24,588 nt of DNA, taken from positions 1 to 24,588 of the IMG/VR virus record IMGVR_UViG_3300020430_000088. One strand, written 5' to 3'. A program made the translations under genes and the position numbers. Below the pieces are notes generated by a model that was not told the DNA's origin, made no database searches, and worked only from the letters and a program-made list of their open reading frames with translations. Positions 6,948-11,701 of the stretch are shown one piece after another (the stretch's first letter is position 1; every line of letters starts with the position of its first letter). This DNA comes from a virus.

Positions 6948-7073
6948 TTACTCCTTTCTTCCTACTGTGAAGTAGGATTCATCTATTACAGAATCAAAGG
7001 TATCGTCATACCCTTTCATCTTTTCCTTATGCAGTTTTCTTTCTGCACGTATCCATCGGATAAGATATAACAT
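6948..7073 (-). CDS. Small basic hypothetical protein, 41 aa
   Basis: This 41-residue protein starts MLYLIRWIRAERKLHKEKMK. It has a short hydrophobic N-terminus, then a basic helix, then an acidic end closing with GRKE. The final codons AGA AAG GAG double as the SD of the next gene. Its ATG directly follows the TAG of the preceding gene, and AAAGGAGGATAG makes a strong ribosome site. Function unknown. It could be membrane-associated through its amphipathic N-terminus. Confidence 0.6.
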   Translation of the reverse strand: MLYLIRWIRAERKLHKEKMKGYDDTFDSVIDESYFTVGRKE

Positions 7074-7334
7074 CTATCCTCCTTTATTAACATCGAATGC
7101 ATCAGTCATTTCATTGAAGAAATCTTCATCATTCCCCAATTCATGAGCTATAGCATTACATTTTTCATCATCATCCATTTCCTTAGATGATTCAGAAGTT
7201 TCACCAATATGCCCAAGAAGTGCATTCTTGATAGCATCATGGTCAAGCACTTCACGTTTGTTACCATTTTTATCTTTGATAATCTTGGTATCAACGCCAA
7301 GCTTTGTTAAGGTAGTTTGCTCTACTTTAAACAT
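7074..7334 (-). CDS. Acidic hypothetical protein, 86 aa
   Basis: This 86-residue acidic protein starts MFKVEQTTLTKLGVDTKIIK. The ATG at 7334 is preferred over an upstream in-frame GTG because AAAGGAAG stands at proper distance. The second half is Asp/Glu-rich and helical. It ends in NKGG, which looks like a ubiquitin-type tail, but these codons are just the SD of the next gene (AAAGGAGG). Function unknown. Confidence 0.6.
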   Translation of the reverse strand: MFKVEQTTLTKLGVDTKIIKDKNGNKREVLDHDAIKNALLGHIGETSESSKEMDDDEKCNAIAHELGNDEDFFNEMTDAFDVNKGG

Positions 7335-7350
7335 GCTCAACTTCCTTTCT

Positions 7351-7395
7351 CCTATCACCATAGATAGGTCAATGCCCACAGTTTCCTATGGACAT
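7351..7395 (-). promoter_or_regulatory. Double hairpin upstream of an SD site
   Basis: The proximal stem CCTATC/GATAGG (7351-7368) abuts AGAAAGGAAG. The distal helix pairs ATGCCCACAG with CTATGGACAT (7372-7395), ten positions including two G-T wobbles, closed by a loop that reads GAAA on the minus strand. The pair fills the gap between two leftward genes, as at 6405-6451, 8124-8167 and 8476-8526. Confidence 0.5.
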
Positions 7396-7398
7396 TAT

Positions 7399-7758
7399 CT
7401 ATCCACTTAAGTCCCAGAACTGATGAATACCTTTACCATTGGTTTCATAGTCTGCATATCCTTTCTTGTTATATTCTTTAAATGTATATGTTTTAAACTT
7501 GCCGAATGAATATTCCATTTGCATAAGTTTCATATACTCATCAAGTGGCATAACAATATTGCCTGCATCTTTATGTATTCCTTCATTAGCATCTGTGACA
7601 TCAATAGCTAAATCACAACATACATCTATATTGAACGCATGTGGAGCACCATTACCACCGAACTGGCGTTTCAATCTTAGACCATGTGCAATTAGTATCT
7701 TATGTTCACTATTTAGATTTTCTAATAAATAGTTATAAGATTGACTTAAGCAATACAT
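7399..7758 (-). CDS. Hypothetical protein, 119 aa
   Basis: This 119-residue protein starts MYCLSQSYNYLLENLNSEHK with an almost ideal SD (AAAGGAGGTG). The middle section RLKRQFGGNGAPHAFNIDVC (about 28-47) contains Gly-rich turns and His/Asp residues that could be catalytic or structural. The C-terminal half is aromatic and ends QFWDLSG. I recognise no family. It is one of the larger unknown proteins in this arm and is worth a structure prediction. Confidence 0.6.
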   Translation of the reverse strand: MYCLSQSYNYLLENLNSEHKILIAHGLRLKRQFGGNGAPHAFNIDVCCDLAIDVTDANEGIHKDAGNIVMPLDEYMKLMQMEYSFGKFKTYTFKEYNKKGYADYETNGKGIHQFWDLSG

Positions 7759-7789
7759 TTTTCACCTCCTTTCAAAGGTTTTGTCTTAC

Positions 7790-7912
7790 TTATCTTTTCG
7801 GATAAACACCAGTAATATGAAAAATTCTATTACCAGCTTTTATCTCTTGAGTAAAACTCCATCTATATAGTTTTCTAGCTAGATAGAGTCTTATCTTTAG
7901 TAGATAAATCAT
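7790..7912 (-). CDS. Small basic hypothetical protein, 40 aa
   Basis: This 40-residue basic protein starts MIYLLKIRLYLARKLYRWSF, an amphipathic N-terminus rich in Leu, Tyr, Arg and Lys, and ends VYPKR. CAAAGGAGGTG lies directly before the start. Its stop codon is part of the TTATC/GATAA inverted repeat that precedes the next gene. It resembles small phage peptides that insert at membranes, but the role is unknown. Confidence 0.5.
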   Translation of the reverse strand: MIYLLKIRLYLARKLYRWSFTQEIKAGNRIFHITGVYPKR

Positions 7913-7941
7913 TTCACCTCCTTTGTGTTTAATTTATATAC

Positions 7942-8109
7942 TTACGCAGTCTTGTGCCATTTTTCGTAGTGACATCTAGGAAAGCCAGTTGAATGGTGAC
8001 AACGTACCAACACGGCTTCTTTGGGTGTGCCTATAGCTCTAACCCCAATATTATATAGAGTACCTACCTTACATTTAGGACAAGGTCTGTGTATCCAACT
8101 ACAACTCAT
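7942..8109 (-). CDS. Small zinc-ribbon-like protein, 55 aa
   Basis: This 55-residue protein starts MSCSWIHRPCPKCKVGTLYN. The CPKC pair at 10-13 is followed by Cys37 and Cys46 in VRCHHSTGFPRCHYEKW, with adjacent His residues. This is a plausible zinc ribbon of the kind used for nucleic-acid or protein binding. AGAAAGGAGACTAC stands before the ATG and two hairpins lie just upstream. The gene is short but has a good SD and a clear metal-binding pattern. The partner is unknown. Confidence 0.6.
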   Translation of the reverse strand: MSCSWIHRPCPKCKVGTLYNIGVRAIGTPKEAVLVRCHHSTGFPRCHYEKWHKTA

Positions 8110-8123
8110 GTAGTCTCCTTTCT

Positions 8124-8167
8124 CTTATCTAATAGATAAGTCCAAGCTCACCATCACGATGAGCTTG
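8124..8167 (-). promoter_or_regulatory. Double hairpin upstream of an SD site
   Basis: The proximal stem CTTATCT/AGATAAG (8124-8140) has a three-base loop and abuts AGAAAGGAG. The distal stem CAAGCTCA/TGAGCTTG (8143-8167) is a perfect eight-base helix around a nine-base loop. On the minus strand its inner edge reads CTCAT...GGTGAG, similar to the other distal hairpins. It occupies the gap between two leftward genes. Confidence 0.5.
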
Positions 8168-8176
8168 ATTTATCTA

Positions 8177-8296
8177 CTAGCTAGCTAAACTATCTAACCA
8201 GATACCGTAACAATCACAGTCATTAACTGTGCAATTACAGCTATCTGAAGTTAGGTAACCTTGCTGAGCAAGTATCAATGTGCATTTTAAGCACAT
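8177..8296 (-). CDS. Cysteine-rich microprotein, 39 aa
   Basis: This 39-residue protein starts MCLKCTLILAQQGYLTSDSC and carries six Cys: 2, 5, 20, 22, 27 and 29, grouped as CxxC, CxC and CxC. It is likely a tiny metal-binding or disulphide-linked peptide. AAAGGAGGTAGC precedes the ATG. A CTCCT/AGGAG inverted repeat overlaps that SD and could block ribosome access. Function unknown. Confidence 0.5.
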   Translation of the reverse strand: MCLKCTLILAQQGYLTSDSCNCTVNDCDCYGIWLDSLAS

Positions 8297-8322
8297 AGCT
8301 ACCTCCTTTCAGGAGTTATGTA

Positions 8323-8460
8323 TTATGTCCTTTCTTCTAACCCAACATACTCTTTCCATCTTGGAAATAGATTATTGAGTAACTGTACTATTACAAAGAT
8401 ATAGGTACCTGTTGCAATACCTGTTCCTAGTAATATTTGCCAATTAGAATAATCATCCAT
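8323..8460 (-). CDS. Small single-pass membrane protein, 45 aa
   Basis: This 45-residue protein starts MDDYSNWQILLGTGIATGTY and has one transmembrane helix (about 8-31), then a basic/aromatic segment PRWKEYVG and a charged end. It is the first gene of the leftward operon next to the divergent control region, with AGAAAGGAGCTAATT before the ATG. Its topology (short acidic N-terminus, one helix, charged tail) is holin-like or regulator-like, but size alone cannot decide. Confidence 0.6.
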   Translation of the reverse strand: MDDYSNWQILLGTGIATGTYIFVIVQLLNNLFPRWKEYVGLEERT

Positions 8461-8475
8461 AATTAGCTCCTTTCT

Positions 8476-8526
8476 GTATTCGTACTATGAATACAAGTGT
8501 GACCACCGCTGTATACATGTGGTCAC
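8476..8526 (-). promoter_or_regulatory. Double hairpin at the head of the leftward operon
   Basis: The proximal stem GTATTC/GAATAC (8476-8494) abuts AGAAAGGAG. The distal stem GTGACCAC/GTGGTCAC (8499-8526) is a perfect eight-base helix around a twelve-base loop. Both lie in the 5' leader of the first leftward gene, where they could be bound by a regulator or shape the leader RNA. Confidence 0.5.
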
Positions 8527-8837
8527 TATCTATTCATTTTGTACAAGGCTGTCATACCCAATCAGATATGACGTACTCAGTCGTTTGAAGAGATATATAT
8601 TTACTTGATTTTCGAGGGTGGTTCTCACTTACTAGAGCTTGTCATCTCTTCGCTCTAGACCTCAGTATTTAGTTGTCTTTTGTCATTCAGTTGTGATATC
8701 GTTGGTAGGATTACCTACATCAGATTTATATTTGTACCTTGTCTAGGCAGTCCTTACCCAGGGGCACTATATAAATCAAAAAATATATATAGTCTTATAT
8801 ATCAAGCTCCCCGTAAATTTTTTTCTAATTTTCACTG
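8527..8837. other. Divergent intergenic region
   Basis: About 310 A+T-rich bases separate the leftward and rightward operons and hold no gene I can support. They contain inverted repeats: GTCATA/TATGAC (8551-8572) flanked by GTAC on both sides, and CTAGAGC/GCTCTAG (8632-8658). AT-only runs lie at 8767-8806. The leftward promoter must lie here or just upstream, but I see no convincing -35/-10 pair for it. An open rightward frame from 8680 into the small-terminase start has no SD and is not called. Confidence 0.45.
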
Positions 8838-8900
8838 TAGAGGTGAGAACCTCACTCCCCTATCCCCTACTCTCCACCTCTATTGTGATATGATTACCTC
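8838..8900 (+). promoter_or_regulatory. Extended -10 promoter with flanking inverted repeat, leaderless start
   Basis: TGATATGAT (8886-8894) is an extended -10 element ending six bases before the small-terminase ATG. Transcription would then start at or next to the A of ATG, and no SD is present, so the message is probably leaderless. The perfect inverted repeat TAGAGGTG/CACCTCTA (8838-8845 and 8875-8882) spans the expected -35 zone and could be an operator. No good -35 hexamer is seen, so activation by a regulator is plausible. Confidence 0.5.
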
Positions 8901-9335
8901 ATGGCAAGACCAACTAAATTGACCCCTGATTTAATTCAAGAAGTATGTAACTGGCTTAAGCTTGGTTACTATCAAGAGGACGCTGCGACTATGGCAGGCA
9001 TCTCTTCGTCCACATTCTATGACTGGATGAGGCGTGGTGCAGAGGGTCAGAAAGCCCTAGAGTCAGGTGATTCTCCCTTACCAGACTCCCCAGACGCTGA
9101 AATTGTTGAGGTTGTTGATATGTATCTGGAGTTTTCGGAGGCAGTAAAAAAAGCAAGAGCCGAAGCTGAGGGAGCCCACATTAGAAACATAAGGAAAGCC
9201 GCCGACAATGGTACATGGCAGGCGTCCGCATGGTTTTTAGAGAGGTCATTTCCTAAAAAATGGGGAAAACGTTCTACTCTCGACATAGCAGACCCGAACG
9301 AGACTATACAGTTCCAGATAGAATACGGCGATTAG
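8901..9335 (+). CDS. terS: Terminase small subunit
   Basis: This 144-residue protein starts MARPTKLTPDLIQEVCNWLK and has an N-terminal helix-turn-helix (about 12-45, with GISSSTFYDWMRRG). A long helical middle and the C-terminal motif NGTWQASAWFLERSFPKKWG follow. That combination is the usual pattern of DNA-binding small terminase subunits, which recognise the packaging site and hand DNA to the large subunit. The ATG has no SD but lies right after an extended -10, which implies a leaderless message. Unusually, the large subunit gene is about 2.4 kb further on, with WhiB, exonuclease and small genes between them. Confidence 0.8.
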   Translation: MARPTKLTPDLIQEVCNWLKLGYYQEDAATMAGISSSTFYDWMRRGAEGQKALESGDSPLPDSPDAEIVEVVDMYLEFSEAVKKARAEAEGAHIRNIRKAADNGTWQASAWFLERSFPKKWGKRSTLDIADPNETIQFQIEYGD

Positions 9336-9401
9336 CTTAGCTCCCCCCACACATACTAGGAATTTTTACGTAATTTCGTCTATACAACCCTGTATTTAGA
9401 C

Positions 9402-9470
9402 ATGAGAAACCAGAAAAAAAATTTTTTTGACTCCGTACTAGACTCAAGATGGAAAAAAATCAAAGAATAA
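9402..9470 (+). CDS. Possible basic micro-ORF, 22 aa
   Basis: A 22-codon frame beginning MRNQKKNFFDSVLDSRWKK lies in the gap after the small-terminase gene. It has no clear SD, and the coding case rests only on its amphipathic basic composition. An A8T7 tract covers codons 5-9. The rest of 9336-9563 holds another tiny frame (MMYYLINLLNL, after AGGATGG) and nothing else I can support. Confidence 0.2.
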   Translation: MRNQKKNFFDSVLDSRWKKIKE

Positions 9471-9563
9471 AGCTTTTTAGGATGGTTATGATGTATTACT
9501 TAATAAACCTATTAAATCTATGAACCTCTATATATAGTAGATATCAGTAAAGAAGGAGCATTT

Positions 9564-9827
9564 ATAGCGACGCTTGCAGACATACTTACAGTTCCTGATT
9601 TTTATGAGAATGCTAATTGTGTTGGGGAGAATCAAGATTTATTTTTTCCAGAGCGGGGGAGTTCTACTGTAAAAGCAAAGAAAATCTGTAATGAATGCAA
9701 AGTCAAAGAACAATGTCTAGAATTTGCTGTAGAGAGAAAAGAAAGGTTTGGTATCTGGGGTGGTAAATCTGAGAGAGAACGAAGAGCCATTAGACGAGAA
9801 CGAAGATTACAAGAAAAAAAGGCGTAA
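9564..9827 (+). CDS. whiB: WhiB-family iron-sulphur regulator, proposed ATA start
   Basis: This 87-residue protein has four Cys at 19, 42, 45 and 51 (C-x22-CxxC-x5-C), DLFFP at 25-29, then GIWGG at 63-67 and an Arg/Lys-rich tail (70-86). This is the complete WhiB signature: a 4Fe-4S cluster, a sigma-factor-facing turn and a DNA-contacting basic tail. In Actinobacteria these proteins bind region 4 of the primary sigma factor and change promoter use. No ATG, GTG or TTG exists in frame upstream before the stop. AAGGAG is followed after five bases by ATA at 9564, the proposed start. The gene probably steers host or phage transcription at the early-to-late switch. Confidence 0.88.
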   Translation: MATLADILTVPDFYENANCVGENQDLFFPERGSSTVKAKKICNECKVKEQCLEFAVERKERFGIWGGKSERERRAIRRERRLQEKKA

Positions 9828-9972
9828 CTATTATTGGGAGATACAACAATCTCCTTATGATTTTCCAGACTTGATAGGTCCAATGTCCAGAGATGAGGTA
9901 TTTAAAATGCTTATTGATGAGGGATATGAGATACCATTCAAAATTACGAGGTTGAGAAATGTCAGAGAGTAA
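9748..9972 (+). CDS. Small hypothetical protein overlapping whiB
   Basis: This frame overlaps the end of whiB and runs 14 bases into the exonuclease gene. The best supported part is after 9828, with PYDFPDLIGPMSRDEVFKML and GYEIPFKITRLRNVRE, which read like real protein. The start is uncertain: TTG at 9748 lies inside whiB, and an internal ATG at 9883 would give only 30 residues. Translational coupling to whiB is likely. Function unknown; the length given is an upper bound. Confidence 0.4.
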   Translation: MVSGVVNLRENEEPLDENEDYKKKRRNYYWEIQQSPYDFPDLIGPMSRDEVFKMLIDEGYEIPFKITRLRNVRE

Positions 9973-10531
9973 ACTTGTAATACTAGATTTTGAAACTACT
10001 GGAGCAAATGTAACAAATAATCCAGATAAAAAGTGGGGATATTTCAAAGGCAAGATTTGGTACGACCCCATTGAGTTAGCAATGATTGATATATCATCTG
10101 GAAAAGAGTATCACTGGTTTATTAAACCACCTGAAATGTTTTTAAAACATCCTTGGGCTACACATGTTCATGGATATACTGCTGATAAATTTATTAAGAG
10201 AGATGATTTAGTAAAGTTTGAAGATATATATCAAGATATATCAAGAGTTCTTGTAGGTAAAACTGCAGTAGCTCACAATGCTTTAGCTTTTGACAAAGTA
10301 GTACTCGAACAAACGTGCGAACAATACAATCTTTTAGTTCCATTATGTGAATGGAGAGATACAAAACTTGAAATCAAATCTTTATACCCTGATAAATCTA
10401 ATAAGCAAGAAGATATTGCGATGTGGATGTTGGAAGAAACCTATGATGCCCACTCTGCAATTGAAGACGTACGTATGCTGAAAAAGATTGTGGAGTATAT
10501 TGATAGCAAACCTGAATGGATATTTGTTTGA
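9959..10531 (+). CDS. DnaQ-like 3'-5' exonuclease (DEDDh)
   Basis: This 190-residue protein begins MSESKLVILDFETTGANVTN. It carries exonuclease motif I DFET (Asp10, Glu12), motif II VAHNALAFD (Asp112) and motif III DAHSAIED (His165, Asp170). This is the DEDDh set of the DnaQ / epsilon family that removes nucleotides 3' to 5' with two metal ions. It is a stand-alone exonuclease without a polymerase domain. Phage versions act in DNA repair, recombination or host-DNA degradation. Its place between whiB and the packaging genes is unusual. GAGGTTGAGAA before the ATG gives a modest SD. Family confidence is high; the cellular job is not determined. Confidence 0.85.
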   Translation: MSESKLVILDFETTGANVTNNPDKKWGYFKGKIWYDPIELAMIDISSGKEYHWFIKPPEMFLKHPWATHVHGYTADKFIKRDDLVKFEDIYQDISRVLVGKTAVAHNALAFDKVVLEQTCEQYNLLVPLCEWRDTKLEIKSLYPDKSNKQEDIAMWMLEETYDAHSAIEDVRMLKKIVEYIDSKPEWIFV

Positions 10532-10557
10532 TTAGTATATAATCCAAATGTAATCAT

Positions 10558-10622
10558 CTATGGAAAAAACGCCATAGTAGAATATTTGAATTAAGCCCGT
10601 CCAGTGAGGCGGGCATTCAAAT
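10558..10622 (+). terminator. Two hairpins between exonuclease and next gene
   Basis: The first stem is CTATGG/CCATAG (10558-10577). The second is longer: ATTTGAAT pairs with ATTCAAAT and GCCCG with CGGGC, separated by a TAA bulge (10584-10622). TTGACA follows at 10625-10630. No long T-run follows, so this may be termination plus a new promoter for the small gene downstream. Confidence 0.5.
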
Positions 10623-10624
10623 GC

Positions 10625-10652
10625 TTGACACGTATGGTAATCTGTTAACACG
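10625..10652 (+). promoter_or_regulatory. Candidate promoter for the 70-aa gene
   Basis: TTGACA (10625-10630) is a perfect -35 hexamer. A TGGTAATCT extended -10-like element (10635-10643) lies nine bases before the ATG, but only seven bases from TTGACA, so they are unlikely to form one promoter. No SD precedes the ATG, hinting at a leaderless or nearly leaderless start. Which element is used is uncertain. Confidence 0.3.
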
Positions 10653-10865
10653 ATGATTCAAGATATTTTATACTCTGGCTTTAGATTCAAAATAGAAAAA
10701 TTAGAAAATGATTACCTTGTAACAATGTTCAAAGAAAATCAGATAGTTGATAAGTTTATTTCTCCTTTCTCTGATGAAAGAATATTTTTAGTAATAACTA
10801 ATTTTCTAAATAAATTTTATTCTGTGCCTATGTTAAATACCACAAGGAATATTGGTAAGAGGTAA
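10653..10865 (+). CDS. Small hypothetical protein, 70 aa
   Basis: This 70-residue basic protein starts MIQDILYSGFRFKIEKLEND. The alternating hydrophobic pattern (FRFKIEKLENDYLVTMFK) suggests beta strands, then a helix SDERIFLVITNFLNKFY and a basic tail. It lacks an SD and sits between two pairs of hairpins, so it looks like an independently transcribed unit. I do not recognise it. Confidence 0.55.
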   Translation: MIQDILYSGFRFKIEKLENDYLVTMFKENQIVDKFISPFSDERIFLVITNFLNKFYSVPMLNTTRNIGKR

Positions 10866-10874
10866 TATTAAATT

Positions 10875-10925
10875 GTCGGCATCCACACCGACCTCCTCCC
10901 ATCATCGGCTCTTCTAAGGAAGAGC
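10875..10925 (+). terminator. Two hairpins upstream of zinc-ribbon gene
   Basis: The stems are GTCGG/CCGAC (10875-10892) and GCTCTTC/GAAGAGC (10908-10925), the latter with a four-base loop. They lie just past the stop of the 70-residue gene and repeat the arrangement at 10558-10622. They may end one transcript before a new leaderless one begins. Confidence 0.45.
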
Positions 10926-10947
10926 TGTATTCAAAAGAACTTATCGT

Positions 10948-10959
10948 TATACTATTAAC
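10948..10959 (+). promoter_or_regulatory. -10 element directly before an ATG
   Basis: TATACT (10948-10953) is followed by six bases and then the ATG of the zinc-ribbon gene, the same spacing as at the small-terminase gene. No SD is present. A leaderless transcript starting at the A of ATG is the simplest reading. Confidence 0.4.
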
Positions 10960-11205
10960 ATGCCAAGATATGAACATAAATGTATAAAAGACCATTGCGA
11001 ATTTTTATTTGAGGTTACTTATGGAATAAAAGAAGAACCAAAAATAAATTGTCCTAAATGTGCAAGTCCTACACAAAGACAAATATCTAGAAACGTAATG
11101 TTTGAAACTCCTATTGATGTAGAATGGGAAAAAGACCCAAATGATTTAAGTGTTTCTTCTTATAAGAAATATACGGAGGCAAAGAAAAGAAAGTATAGGT
11201 GGTAA
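10960..11205 (+). CDS. FmdB-like zinc-ribbon protein, 81 aa
   Basis: This 81-residue protein starts MPRYEHKCIKDHCEFLFEVT. Cys8, Cys13, Cys31 and Cys34 (NCPKCASP) form a four-Cys ribbon like that of small FmdB-type zinc-ribbon proteins (MPxYEYxC...CPxC). The C-terminal half is basic and ends KKRKYRW. Such proteins are common in phage packaging regions with unknown roles. The ATG lacks an SD and follows a -10 element. It ends two bases before the next gene's ATG. Confidence 0.65.
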   Translation: MPRYEHKCIKDHCEFLFEVTYGIKEEPKINCPKCASPTQRQISRNVMFETPIDVEWEKDPNDLSVSSYKKYTEAKKRKYRW

Positions 11206-11206
11206 T

Positions 11207-11701
11207 ATGTCAGGCTTTGATATGCGTGATGATGAAACGTATTCAGAATATAAATCAAGAAAACTTAGAGAGAAAGGTCCAGGATTTAATGTAGCCATGG
11301 GACAGAAAAGATTTAATCCAGATGACCCCAAAAAAAGTGAAGCTGCACAAAGGGCAAGGCGAAATAGAAACAAAGGTCGTCGTAAACAAAACTTAGCTAG
11401 AAAAAAACTTAAGATACCTAATACTAAATTTCGTTCAATGATGGGACATGAAGAAAGTTGGTTGGGTCATGTACGTGTAGAAGTAAAAGCTGGTAAACAA
11501 GTTCAATCTTTGTGGACAAAGTTTAAAGCAGCTAAACAACAATCTGATGAAAATAATTCTGCAATAGGAAATAACAAACCTTTTATATTTGTAGCAATGC
11601 CTGATGGAACCACTGATGGTATGGTAGTCATGGAGTTGGATAAATTAGAAGAAACAGTATTTGCTTTATTAGAAACTTGGGATGAGTACGAAGGAGAATA
11701 A
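11207..11701 (+). CDS. Hypothetical protein immediately upstream of large terminase, 164 aa
   Basis: This 164-residue protein starts MSGFDMRDDETYSEYKSRKL. I take the ATG at 11207 (after AGGTGGTAAT) instead of an earlier in-frame start, which would overlap the zinc-ribbon gene. Residues about 45-75 are very rich in Lys and Arg, then a mixed domain with PFIFVAMPDGTTDGMVVMEL follows. The basic block suggests nucleic-acid binding. The stop and the terL start overlap as TAATG, so expression is coupled and a packaging-related role is possible. No family recognised. Confidence 0.6.
   Translation: MSGFDMRDDETYSEYKSRKLREKGPGFNVAMGQKRFNPDDPKKSEAAQRARRNRNKGRRKQNLARKKLKIPNTKFRSMMGHEESWLGHVRVEVKAGKQVQSLWTKFKAAKQQSDENNSAIGNNKPFIFVAMPDGTTDGMVVMELDKLEETVFALLETWDEYEGE

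Noticed and set aside
7074-7100. Acidic 86-residue protein ending in Gly-Gly, looking like a ubiquitin- or Pup-type tag next to amidoligases
   Set aside because: The Lys-Gly-Gly codons are the SD AAAGGAGG of the next gene. Other genes in the operon also end in SD-encoded residues, so the tail is a by-product of gene packing.
8680-8922. 80-codon rightward frame running into the small-terminase start
   Set aside because: It has no SD, passes through the promoter and inverted repeat, and its composition is not protein-like.
9812-9827. A AAA AAG slippery heptamer at the end of whiB, suggesting programmed frameshifting
   Set aside because: A -1 shift would add only a short unconvincing tail. The downstream frame needs a +1 or -2 shift, so ordinary translational coupling is simpler.
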